A DNA stretch of 5,265 bases from assembly GCA_900549445.1 (NCBI GenBank), contig UROS01000159.1, forward strand, positions 1-5,265, written 5' to 3'. The DNA is from an uncultured Porphyromonadaceae bacterium. Lineage in GTDB: Bacteria > Bacteroidota > Bacteroidia > Bacteroidales > Muribaculaceae. The translations under genes and the position numbers were made by a program. Under the pieces are notes generated by a model, which did not search any database, was not told the origin of the DNA, and worked only from the letters and a program-made list of their open reading frames with translations. Of the stretch, positions 1 through 5,265 are shown in pieces. Within the stretch, counting starts at the first letter, position 1; every line of letters starts with the position of its first letter.

Positions 1-673
1 GTTCCCAGCCTTCCATGGGTATCACGGTGAGTTTCACTTTTTTGCCGCCTATAAGCAGACCCTCGTCATTGAGATAGATAGCGAGCTCGCCCGGAGTCAA
101 CCCGTATAAATAGGGTATGGGATACCGGCCTACGAACGAGGAGCATCCCTCGTCGATAACCGGGCCCTCCACCTTGATTCCGCCCAGAGGATTGGGGCGG
201 TCGAGCACCATGAATTCTTTTCCGGCGTCGGCACACGCCTCCATCGCAGCCCCCATGGTGGAGATGAAAGTGTAGCTACGCGCGCCGATGTCCTGAATGT
301 CGTAGACGAGCACGTCGACGTTGCGCAACATTTCGGCCGAGGGGCGTGTGCGGCTTCCGTGGAGCGAGTAGACGGTAATTCCGGTGGCCGGATCGGCTGT
401 GGTGGCCACGGCAGCTCCGGCGGGGTGGTCACCGCGCACTCCGTGCTCGGGGGCAAAGAGAGCGGTGAGCTTCACTCCAGGAGCCGAGTTGAGGATGTCG
501 ATGGTCGACCTGAGCGAATTGTCGACTCCGGTGGGATTGGTGATGAGCCCCACGCGCTTGCCGCGGAGTGCGGCGAAACCGTCGTCGCGGAGCACCTCGA
601 TGCCCGGTTTTACCTGCCCGACGGCCGCAGAGAGAATGAAAAATGCGTAAAGAAGAGTATAAAGACGTTTCAT
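1..673 (-). CDS. namZ: DUF1343 / NamZ-type exo-beta-N-acetylmuramidase (partial, N-terminal 224 residues)
   Basis: The reading frame starts at the ATG at 673-671 and runs off the left edge, so only about the first half of a roughly 400-residue family protein is present. Residues 1-20 (MKRLYTLLYAFFILSAAVGQ) form a signal peptide, so a periplasmic or exported enzyme is expected. Family motifs visible in order are GLITNPTGVD (about 42-51), FAPEHGVRG (73-81), YDIQDIGARSYTF (124-136), LDRPNPLGG (157-165) and PIPYLYGLTPGEL (185-197). DUF1343 proteins such as B. subtilis NamZ (CAZy GH171) release MurNAc from non-reducing ends of peptidoglycan glycan chains. The glutamate of the PEHG motif (E76 here) is, from memory, the proposed catalytic residue. 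The start overlaps the upstream permease stop as ATGA, preceded by an AAGGA-like ribosome site at 681-677. The missing C-terminal half means integrity cannot be judged. The family call is firm; exact substrate is inferred. Confidence 0.93.
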   Translation of the reverse strand, partial: MKRLYTLLYAFFILSAAVGQVKPGIEVLRDDGFAALRGKRVGLITNPTGVDNSLRSTIDILNSAPGVKLTALFAPEHGVRGDHPAGAAVATTADPATGITVYSLHGSRTRPSAEMLRNVDVLVYDIQDIGARSYTFISTMGAAMEACADAGKEFMVLDRPNPLGGIKVEGPVIDEGCSSFVGRYPIPYLYGLTPGELAIYLNDEGLLIGGKKVKLTVIPMEGWE

Positions 674-1992
674 GATTCCTTTTTGCCGAATTCAGGGTCG
701 ATTTTCACTATTGAGCATACGCCGAAAGTGGCGAGACAGCAGATCATCACGAGGAAGAAGAAATTCACGTAGCCCTGCGGTCCTGCGCCGCCGAAGATGC
801 CGAGCGACGAGATGCGGTCGTGAATCCACCCCGCCGCCATGCCCGGCAGCATCATTCCGAGCGCCATGAAAGCGGTGCAGAAAGCGTAGTGGGAGGTCTG
901 ACTCTCACCGCGACTGAAATAGATGAGATAGAGCATGAAGGCGGTGAATCCGAATCCGTAGCCGAACTGTTCAAGCCCGACGGCCGTACATATCAGCGCG
1001 AAATTCTCGGGCTGCGCCATTGCCAGCCAGCAGTAGAAGGCGCAGGGCAGCGTAAGCGACAGCGCCATGGGCCAGAGCCACCGTTTCAGACCGCCGCGGG
1101 CTATGGCGAGACCGCCGAGAATGCCTCCCGCGAGGAGGGCGATTACGCCCACGGTACCGTTGACGAATCCCACCTGCAGGGTTGTCAGTCCGAGTCCGCC
1201 GTCGGCGCGCACCGAAATGAGGAAGGGCGCCACGAGCTTGAGGCAGAGGGCTTCGGGGAGGCGGTAAAGCAGCATGAAGGCGAGCGCAGCCAGGATATGG
1301 GGCTTGCGGAAGAAGGTGACGAAGGTCATCACGAATTCCCGGGCTATGCCCGCGGCACTTTTCCCCTCGGCCGGACGGTCGGAGGCAGGGCGCGGAAGGA
1401 TGCGGCTGTGGTAGATCGCCACAATTACGAAAAACGCCGACAGAACCACGAAGGTGACCGACCAGGCGTCGGAGGGCGCCATTGTCTGCTCGAGCTTTCC
1501 GGCGAGCATCACTATGCCTCCTTGCCCGATAAGGCTCGCTATGCGGTAGAAAGTGGAGCGCACGCCCACGTAGGCAGCCTGGCGGTGAGGGTCGAGCTCA
1601 AGCATGTAATACCCGTCGGCGGCGATGTCGTGGGTGGCCGAAGCGAATGCTATAATCCAGAATGCCGCGAGAGTGGTGGCGAAGAAGCCGGGCGCCGGGA
1701 GGAAAAGCGCCACGGCGCCGCGGGCCGCCGCCATTATCCACTGCATGGCAATGACCCAGTTCCGTTTTGTTGAAAAAATGTCGACAAACGGGCTCCAGAA
1801 CGGCTTGATGACCCACGGCAGATAGAGCGCCGAGGTGTAGAACGCCATCTCCGCCAGCGGCACGTTAAGTTCTGTATAAATCAGTACCGTGAGGACGTTG
1901 ACGGCAAAGTAGGGGAGACCTTCGGCTACGTAGAGGGTCGGAATCCACGCCCAGGGCGAGGTGTTTCTTACGGTTGTTGCTGTGGGGTTCAT
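670..1992 (-). CDS. ampG: AmpG-like MFS permease, probable muropeptide importer
   Basis: This 440-residue protein has about 12 hydrophobic helices (roughly 14-38, 48-70, 78-98, 103-122, 145-167, 178-196, 232-258, 271-296, 304-325, 331-357, 366-390, 408-428). A polar loop of about 35 residues lies between helices 6 and 7, the usual MFS two-bundle layout in the inner membrane. The helix 1 motif IPTLYVAEGLPY (17-28) and helix 4 SATHDIAADGYY (118-129) resemble the AmpG branch, where an ATQDI..D motif is typical. AmpG permeases import GlcNAc-anhydroMurNAc and its peptides for cell wall recycling. The ATG at 1992 was chosen because the hydrophobic core begins soon after it; a longer frame back to 2118 would lie inside the upstream gene. 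Its start is 2 bp after the SpoIID-like stop, and its TGA stop overlaps the namZ ATG by 4 bp, so the three genes are one transcription unit. Substrate is inferred from the family and neighbours; another sugar conjugate is possible. Confidence 0.88.
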   Translation of the reverse strand: MNPTATTVRNTSPWAWIPTLYVAEGLPYFAVNVLTVLIYTELNVPLAEMAFYTSALYLPWVIKPFWSPFVDIFSTKRNWVIAMQWIMAAARGAVALFLPAPGFFATTLAAFWIIAFASATHDIAADGYYMLELDPHRQAAYVGVRSTFYRIASLIGQGGIVMLAGKLEQTMAPSDAWSVTFVVLSAFFVIVAIYHSRILPRPASDRPAEGKSAAGIAREFVMTFVTFFRKPHILAALAFMLLYRLPEALCLKLVAPFLISVRADGGLGLTTLQVGFVNGTVGVIALLAGGILGGLAIARGGLKRWLWPMALSLTLPCAFYCWLAMAQPENFALICTAVGLEQFGYGFGFTAFMLYLIYFSRGESQTSHYAFCTAFMALGMMLPGMAAGWIHDRISSLGIFGGAGPQGYVNFFFLVMICCLATFGVCSIVKIDPEFGKKES

Positions 1993-1994
1993 AA

Positions 1995-3317
1995 TTATCT
2001 GTACAGGGTTTTCAAATCGGCTCCGGGATAATAATGTCTGAGGATTTCGCGGTAGGTGTAGCCGCGTTCGGCCATCATGGCTGCGCCTATCTGGCAGAGT
2101 CCCACGCCGTGGCCCCATCCGGCGCCGTGGATCACGAAGCGCGACGGCACGCCGCCGGCGTCCGGTTCAAGACCGTCGGCCACGAAGGCGCTGCTGCGCA
2201 GATGGCTCTCCGAGAGAGTGCGGCGGATTTCAAGTTCCTTGCCTATGACCATTGTACGCAGTGTTCCGCGGATCTCCAGGCGGCTGATGCGCCCCGATTT
2301 TCCGCGCTCGATTGCCTTGAGACTCAGAATTTTGCCGAAGTCGATTCCCGAGCGTGAGCGGATTAAGCCGGCAAGCTGCTCCTGAGTGTATTCCACTTTC
2401 CAGCGGAAGAAATCGGGCGTCTCTCGGTCGTAGTCGTTGAGTACCTGACTCAGGACGCTGTAATCCGACGTGTTGCAGAACGATTCTGGTTCCGAAAGGA
2501 TCCATTTTCCGGCCTCCTCCTCACGGGTCAGATCGGGGCGGGTCTCCTCCCCCACGTCATCGCGCCTGGCGCGCAGATAGTCGTGGGGCGTGTCGGCCCA
2601 GCAGAAGCCGAACTCCTCCATCATTCCTCCGCAGCATTTCGAGAAGCGGGTGTCGGCCATAACCTGTCCCGCCATCAGAACCTGACCGAGAGTATCGGCC
2701 ACGGCGCTTGCAGCCGTTCCAGCCGAAATCCGGGAAATGCCCTGATAGCGCTGGCAATGGTCGTCGGCACAGACGTCGAAATCCGTATGATCCGAGCGGT
2801 CGTACCATTTTATGCGTTCGGAGGGCGTTTCAATCATCCGTTCCTCCGAGGCGGCACTTCCGCGCAGGCTGCGGTCGATCTGCGCAAGGAGCCAGCTGCG
2901 CGAGATCACTGCGTGGGCCTGCAGAAGCGGAAGCGACGAGTGCGAACTCATCTCGCTCGAAATCACGCTGGTGAGATACTCCTCCACACCGAGAATATTG
3001 ATGGCGGTGAGCATGCCGCCGCGGGCTATCAGCCTGAGTGATCCCCGAAACCGCTGATCCTCGCGGCGCTGCCAGTGGAACCCCACGCCTATCGTAACCC
3101 CTTTCAGACAGAAAGAGTCCCCTTCGGGAGAGGTCGGGGTGAAGTCGAGCACGGAGTAAGTGCGGCCGTTCCATACCACGCCGAGTCCGGAGTCCGACAC
3201 CCTGGCCTGCTGCTCCCCGTCGACAACGGCGGTGCCGGGGGTGGAATATATGCCGGAGAAACTGAATTCAATCGTCGGAGCACTCATCACTCCGACCCTT
3301 ACTGAAGGTCGGTCCAT
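1995..3317 (-). CDS. SpoIID/LytB-domain protein (putative lytic transglycosylase or amidase enhancer) without signal peptide
   Basis: This 440-residue protein carries the SpoIID fold signatures. The N-terminal PSVRVGVMSAPTIEFSFSG block (4-22) is followed by a core with FRGSLRLI (90-97), NILGVEEYLTSVISSEM (107-123) and LQAHAVISRSWLL (132-144), and a C-terminal GAGWGHGVGLCQIGA (398-412) plus YREILRHYYPG (422-432). E122 of the SSEM motif aligns with the catalytic glutamate of B. subtilis SpoIID, a lytic transglycosylase for peptide-stripped glycan strands. H177, C183, H187 and C188 resemble the zinc-ligand cluster of that family, with slightly different spacing. FSKCCGG (225-231) precedes a Bacteroidales-type middle region. 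The protein starts with charged residues, has no hydrophobic leader, and an in-frame TAA (3347-3345) lies 27 nt upstream with no start codon between, so no exported form is available from this locus. It is the first gene of the salvage operon, behind a -7 box at 3362-3355. Domain call is firm; whether it cleaves glycan or modulates an amidase is open. Confidence 0.9.
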   Translation of the reverse strand: MDRPSVRVGVMSAPTIEFSFSGIYSTPGTAVVDGEQQARVSDSGLGVVWNGRTYSVLDFTPTSPEGDSFCLKGVTIGVGFHWQRREDQRFRGSLRLIARGGMLTAINILGVEEYLTSVISSEMSSHSSLPLLQAHAVISRSWLLAQIDRSLRGSAASEERMIETPSERIKWYDRSDHTDFDVCADDHCQRYQGISRISAGTAASAVADTLGQVLMAGQVMADTRFSKCCGGMMEEFGFCWADTPHDYLRARRDDVGEETRPDLTREEEAGKWILSEPESFCNTSDYSVLSQVLNDYDRETPDFFRWKVEYTQEQLAGLIRSRSGIDFGKILSLKAIERGKSGRISRLEIRGTLRTMVIGKELEIRRTLSESHLRSSAFVADGLEPDAGGVPSRFVIHGAGWGHGVGLCQIGAAMMAERGYTYREILRHYYPGADLKTLYR

Positions 3318-3354
3318 TGCGTTGTGATTTCTGTTTAGATCATGTTATACCGTG

Positions 3355-3362
3355 CAAAATTA
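3355..3362 (-). promoter_or_regulatory. -7 promoter box of the salvage operon
   Basis: Read on the minus strand, this is TAATTTTG, an exact match to the Bacteroidales sigma-ABfr -7 consensus TAnnTTTG. A T-rich run (GTTTTT, 3387-3382) lies about 19 nt upstream and could serve as the -33 element, which is normally TTTG-like. Transcription would begin near 3350, leaving a leader of about 30 nt before the ATG at 3317. The spacer between the two elements is almost filled by the palindrome at 3365-3380. The match is seen directly; promoter activity is inferred. Confidence 0.6.
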
Positions 3363-3364
3363 AG

Positions 3365-3380
3365 ATTTTCCGCGGAAAAT
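3365..3380. promoter_or_regulatory. perfect 16-bp palindrome between divergent promoters, candidate operator
   Basis: ATTTTCCGCGGAAAAT is identical to its own reverse complement over all 16 bases. It lies 2 bp upstream of the minus-strand -7 box, within that promoter's spacer, and 24 bp upstream of the plus-strand -7 box at 3405. A dimeric regulator bound here would block the leftward promoter and could repress or activate the rightward one. No regulator gene is present in the window, so the partner is unknown. It has no loop, so it is more likely a protein site than an RNA hairpin. Confidence 0.5.
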
Positions 3381-3404
3381 AAAAACACGTTGGAAATTAT
3401 GTGC

Positions 3405-3412
3405 TAACTTTG
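3405..3412 (+). promoter_or_regulatory. -7 promoter box of rpiB
   Basis: TAACTTTG matches the Bacteroidales -7 consensus TAnnTTTG exactly. Transcription would start near 3418, giving a leader of about 25 nt before the rpiB ATG at 3443. No clean TTTG is found about 19-21 nt upstream; the nearest TTGG (3390-3393) is only about 12 nt away. The promoter may therefore be weak or depend on an activator. Confidence 0.6.
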
Positions 3413-3442
3413 CGTATCGGAAACCACCTAACCTGTTAAGAT

Positions 3443-3910
3443 ATGAATATCCTGAAAGACGGAGTGCCCGTGGGCTTCTGCAGCGATCATGCGGGCTATG
3501 AGATGAAAACTGTAATCGAGGGCTATCTCGATTCGCAGGAGATAAAATGGAAAGATTTCGGTACCTATTCGACCGAAAGCTGCGATTATGCCGATTTCGC
3601 CCATCCCTGTGCCGAGGCCGTAGAGGCCGGCGAATGCTATCCCGGCATCGCGCTCTGCGGTTCGGGCAACGGCATAGGCATCACCCTCAACAAGCATCAG
3701 GGCATACGCGCCGCCATCTGCTGGACCGTTGAGCTGGCCGAACTTGCGCGCCGCCACAACAATGCCAACGTGCTCGTGCTTCCGGCACGTTTCATCGACA
3801 ATGTCACTGCAATAGCCATAGTGGAAAAATTCCTGTCGACTCCCTTCGACGGCGGCCGCCACGAGCGCCGCATCGAGAAGATTCCATTGAAGAACTGCTC
3901 CTGCAAGTGA
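3443..3910 (+). CDS. rpiB: ribose-5-phosphate isomerase B
   Basis: This 155-residue protein belongs to the RpiB/LacAB sugar-phosphate isomerase family and is of normal length. It interconverts ribose 5-phosphate and ribulose 5-phosphate in the cytosolic non-oxidative pentose phosphate pathway. Visible motifs are CSDHAGYEMK (13-22), DFGTYSTESCDYADFAHP (38-55), CGSGNGIGITLNKHQGIRAA (72-91) and RRHNNANVL (103-111). C72 matches the active-site cysteine and H105 the catalytic histidine of the family. The C-terminal GGRHERRIEKIP (137-148) supplies arginines of the phosphate-binding type and is characteristic of the Bacteroidales form. The ATG at 3443 gives a standard N-terminus; there is no clear Shine-Dalgarno, as is common in this phylum. 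The gene is transcribed divergently from the salvage operon and probably together with the membrane protein 45 bp downstream. In many Bacteroidales rpiB sits beside a transketolase gene; that partner is not next to it here. Related isomerases act on allose 6-phosphate, so a different substrate cannot be excluded. Confidence 0.95.
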   Translation: MNILKDGVPVGFCSDHAGYEMKTVIEGYLDSQEIKWKDFGTYSTESCDYADFAHPCAEAVEAGECYPGIALCGSGNGIGITLNKHQGIRAAICWTVELAELARRHNNANVLVLPARFIDNVTAIAIVEKFLSTPFDGGRHERRIEKIPLKNCSCK

Positions 3911-3932
3911 ACGAGTAGGGCGACGGGGATGT

Positions 3933-3958
3933 TATAACGTTATATTATTAACGTTATG
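3933..3958 (+). promoter_or_regulatory. hairpin over the start codon of the downstream membrane-protein gene
   Basis: ATAACGTTA (3934-3942) is the exact reverse complement of TAACGTTAT (3949-3957), with a six-base loop TATTAT between them; a T-G wobble (3933 with 3958) adds a tenth pair. In mRNA the stem would contain the AUG at 3956-3958. The same bases also form a 12-bp palindrome TATAACGTTATA (3933-3944) and two direct copies of TAACGTTAT 14 bp apart, so a protein-binding site in DNA is an alternative. There is no T-run after the stem, so it is not a standard terminator for rpiB. The stem is A/T-rich and may be only marginally stable. Confidence 0.5.
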
Positions 3959-5056
3959 CCCTCCGATTCAACCCCGGCCCCGGTATCGGGCACCGCTTCA
4001 CCACAAACCGGCGGAAAGAAGAAACCCGCCATAGGTCTGACCGACATCATCCGTTTCCTTATTCCGGTTGCAGTGTCGGTCGGGCTTGTCGTATGGCTGT
4101 TTCATAAGGTCGATATCCATGAGGTGGAGGCCGTGATCCGTCAGGGATGCGATTTCCGCTACATTGCCGCCATGATGCTGCTTACCATGCTGTCGTTCAT
4201 AATCCGCGGCGTAAGATGGGGCATACAGTTGCGCGCTGTGGGCATTCCGCGGCTTTCGCCGGTATTCGAGAGCGTGTCGATTTTCGGCGCCTACGCCCTT
4301 AATCTTATCTTTCCGTGGCTTGGCGAAGGGTGGAGGTGCGTTTTTGTTTCGCGGCGTACACGCACACCGCTGTCGACCGTAGTAGGAACCGACATCGGCG
4401 ACCGCGGCTCCGACGCTGTGGTCATTGTAATACTCGGTGTCGTAACCTATTTTCTTGCCAAGCAGCAGCTTACAGATTTCCTTACCCGTTACCGCATAGG
4501 CCGTGACTTTACCGACATCTTCCACGATCCTTATTTCTGGATCGGCATCATAGCCCTGGTCAGCGTACTGTGGCTCATCGGGCATTTCGGACGCCGGTTC
4601 AGAATGGTGCGTGCCGTCGACGGCAGCCTGGCGAAAATGTGGGCGGGCTTTAAGGTGATTTTCGGCATGAAAGGAACCGGCGCCTATCTGCTGCTGACAA
4701 TCGGCATCTGGGTCTGTTACTTTCTGGAGACATATACCTGTCTTTACGCATTTCCCTTTACCCGGACACTCATAGAGCGCCCCGACACCTGCATGGGGCT
4801 GCTGCCTGGACTGGTGGTTTTCGTGTTCGGGTCATTCAGCATGGGAGTTCCGTCGAACGGCGGCCTCGGGCCGTGGAATATCGCGGTGATGTTTGCCCTG
4901 TCGCTTTACGGAATCGGACAGACGGAAGGCACGGCCTACTCTCTGGTAGTATGGGGATTCCAGACCATAATGATAGTGGCGCTGGGCATTTTCAGCTTCA
5001 TATACATCAGCGTAGTCTTCCGGAAAACCGGGTCGGTGCAGGAGGCCGGAACTTAG
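3956..5056 (+). CDS. lysylphosphatidylglycerol synthase TM region / UPF0104-type membrane protein
   Basis: This 366-residue protein has a polar, Pro/Ser/Thr-rich tail (1-20) followed by KKK (21-23), then about 8-9 hydrophobic segments (roughly 31-50, 68-86, 106-121, 152-167, 192-210, 241-259, 281-298, 306-321, 327-353). The basic residues before the first helix predict a cytosolic N-terminus. RGVRWGIQLRAVGI (84-97) and the segment from NLIFPWLGEGWR (116-127) to DIGDRGSD (146-153) match the conserved core of the family (Pfam LPG_synthase_TM), including P-x-x-x-GE-x-x-R and the later D/E-R. SMGVPSNGGLGPWN (295-308) is another family-type block. MprF uses such a domain to flip aminoacyl-phospholipids, but the soluble synthase domain is absent here, so this is a stand-alone member with an unknown lipid or polyprenyl substrate. 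The ATG at 3956 is the only good early start; the next methionine is at residue 73. It probably shares the rpiB transcript. Family assignment is good; function is not established. Confidence 0.85.
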   Translation: MPSDSTPAPVSGTASPQTGGKKKPAIGLTDIIRFLIPVAVSVGLVVWLFHKVDIHEVEAVIRQGCDFRYIAAMMLLTMLSFIIRGVRWGIQLRAVGIPRLSPVFESVSIFGAYALNLIFPWLGEGWRCVFVSRRTRTPLSTVVGTDIGDRGSDAVVIVILGVVTYFLAKQQLTDFLTRYRIGRDFTDIFHDPYFWIGIIALVSVLWLIGHFGRRFRMVRAVDGSLAKMWAGFKVIFGMKGTGAYLLLTIGIWVCYFLETYTCLYAFPFTRTLIERPDTCMGLLPGLVVFVFGSFSMGVPSNGGLGPWNIAVMFALSLYGIGQTEGTAYSLVVWGFQTIMIVALGIFSFIYISVVFRKTGSVQEAGT

Positions 5057-5210
5057 AGGTTGTTTAAAAACAAATGTGAAAGCCGGAGTCCATTCTCCCG
5101 AGGTGGATTCTTCCTCGACAGGCTCGGAAGCGGCAAGCCGATGAATGACTGAAATTCAGCGCGAAAGGCACCCGGGAGAATGGATGCGAAAAAACATTTT
5201 TCTCAACCTC
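5056..5210. repeat. nested imperfect inverted repeat, MITE-like element or structured RNA
   Basis: The outer arms GAGGTTG (5056-5062) and CAACCTC (5204-5210) are exact reverse complements. The inner arms TCCATTCTCCCG (5089-5100) and CGGGAGAATGGA (5173-5184) are also exact, and GGTG (5102-5105) with CACC (5169-5172) extends them to 16 pairs around one bulged A (5101). The stretches between outer and inner arms are A-rich on the left and match the right arm only loosely. The 63-nt centre can form two small hairpins: CTTCC/GGAAG (5110-5114, 5126-5130) and TGAAT/ATTCA (5142-5146, 5154-5158). The left end coincides with the last base of the TAG stop of the preceding gene. No target-site duplication is apparent. 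A decayed insertion-sequence end pair, a MITE, or a folded 3' UTR all fit; the first two are favoured by the paired outer ends. Confidence 0.5.
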
Positions 5211-5265
5211 AAAAAGATATTTTGTATGTTTATATTCGTAAATAAAAGTTACCTTAAGTCGCATG
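5211..5265. other. A/T-rich intergenic end of window
   Basis: This stretch is far richer in A and T than the genes and codes for nothing I can support. TATTTTG (5218-5224) is one base short of the -7 consensus and TATATTCG (5231-5238) is one mismatch away, so a rightward promoter for a gene beyond the edge is possible. An ATG occupies the last three bases, but nothing after it can be seen. Confidence 0.3.

Noticed and set aside
820..1773. A 317-codon open frame on the plus strand opposite the AmpG-like permease.
   Set aside because: It is antisense to a clearly recognisable 12-helix protein, and its product is a low-complexity, highly charged E/G/H/R-rich sequence with no family motif, as expected for a GC-rich shadow frame.
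1992..2118. Earlier start for the AmpG-like permease, extending its N-terminus by 42 residues.
   Set aside because: The extra residues are arginine-rich, translate the 3' end of the SpoIID-like gene in another frame, and are not needed by the family, whose first helix begins about 14 residues after the ATG at 1992.
3428..3862. A 144-codon minus-strand open frame opposite rpiB.
   Set aside because: It mirrors rpiB codon structure; rpiB has all catalytic motifs, and a promoter faces the plus strand.
3998..4585. A 195-codon minus-strand open frame opposite the UPF0104-type gene.
   Set aside because: The plus frame carries conserved family motifs and helices; the antisense product has no recognisable domain or start context.
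5089..5201. Intrinsic terminator for the UPF0104-type gene.
   Set aside because: The stem has a 72-nt interior instead of a short loop, and the nearest T-run (5197-5201) is 12 nt past the stem rather than adjacent. The short GAAAAA/TTTTTC hairpin at 5188-5202 is too weak to call.
5056..5210. Integron attC site, because of long imperfect inverted arms with GTT and AAC ends.
   Set aside because: attC needs RYYYAAC at the left end and GTTRRRY at the right; here GGTTG is on the left and CAACC on the right, the opposite arrangement, and there is no integrase or cassette array.
5064..5264. A 66-codon minus-strand open frame across the inverted-repeat element.
   Set aside because: It runs through both repeat arms and ends inside the left arm, its composition changes along its length, and no domain is visible. 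It is more likely a by-product of the repeat than a gene.

Overview
The window looks like chromosomal DNA from a Bacteroidota bacterium, most likely order Bacteroidales; a Muribaculaceae-type gut lineage is a guess. The evidence is three-fold. Two exact matches to the Bacteroidales -7 promoter box (TAnnTTTG) sit in the one divergent intergenic region. Four of the five starts lack a clear Shine-Dalgarno. The RpiB and SpoIID-like proteins carry sequence variants that I associate with Bacteroidales. The DNA is GC-rich, except in the intergenic stretches.

Layout. Positions 1-3317 hold a tightly packed minus-strand operon, transcribed right to left: a SpoIID/LytB-domain protein (1995-3317), an AmpG-like 12-helix MFS permease (670-1992), and the N-terminal half of a DUF1343/NamZ-type exo-N-acetylmuramidase (1-673, running off the left edge). 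The first two are 2 bp apart and the last two overlap by 4 bp. Positions 3318-3442 are a divergent promoter region with a -7 box on each strand and a perfect 16-bp palindrome between them. Rightward lie rpiB (3443-3910) and, 45 bp on, a polytopic membrane protein of the lysylphosphatidylglycerol-synthase transmembrane/UPF0104 family (3956-5056). The last about 200 bp hold no convincing gene. They contain a nested, imperfect inverted repeat (5056-5210) that resembles a small non-autonomous mobile element or a structured RNA.

How the genes work together (inference from families). The minus-strand operon reads as a peptidoglycan salvage or recycling unit. NamZ carries a signal peptide and would remove MurNAc from non-reducing glycan ends in the periplasm. 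The AmpG-like permease would import muropeptide sugars. The SpoIID-like protein belongs to a family that cleaves stem-less glycan strands or enhances amidases, but here it has no export signal. rpiB serves the non-oxidative pentose phosphate pathway and is probably unrelated. The UPF0104-type protein may move lipids or be part of envelope metabolism.

No wholly new multi-gene system is evident. The least explained parts are non-coding: the palindrome in the divergent promoter, a hairpin that occupies the start codon at 3956, and the inverted-repeat element after 5056.
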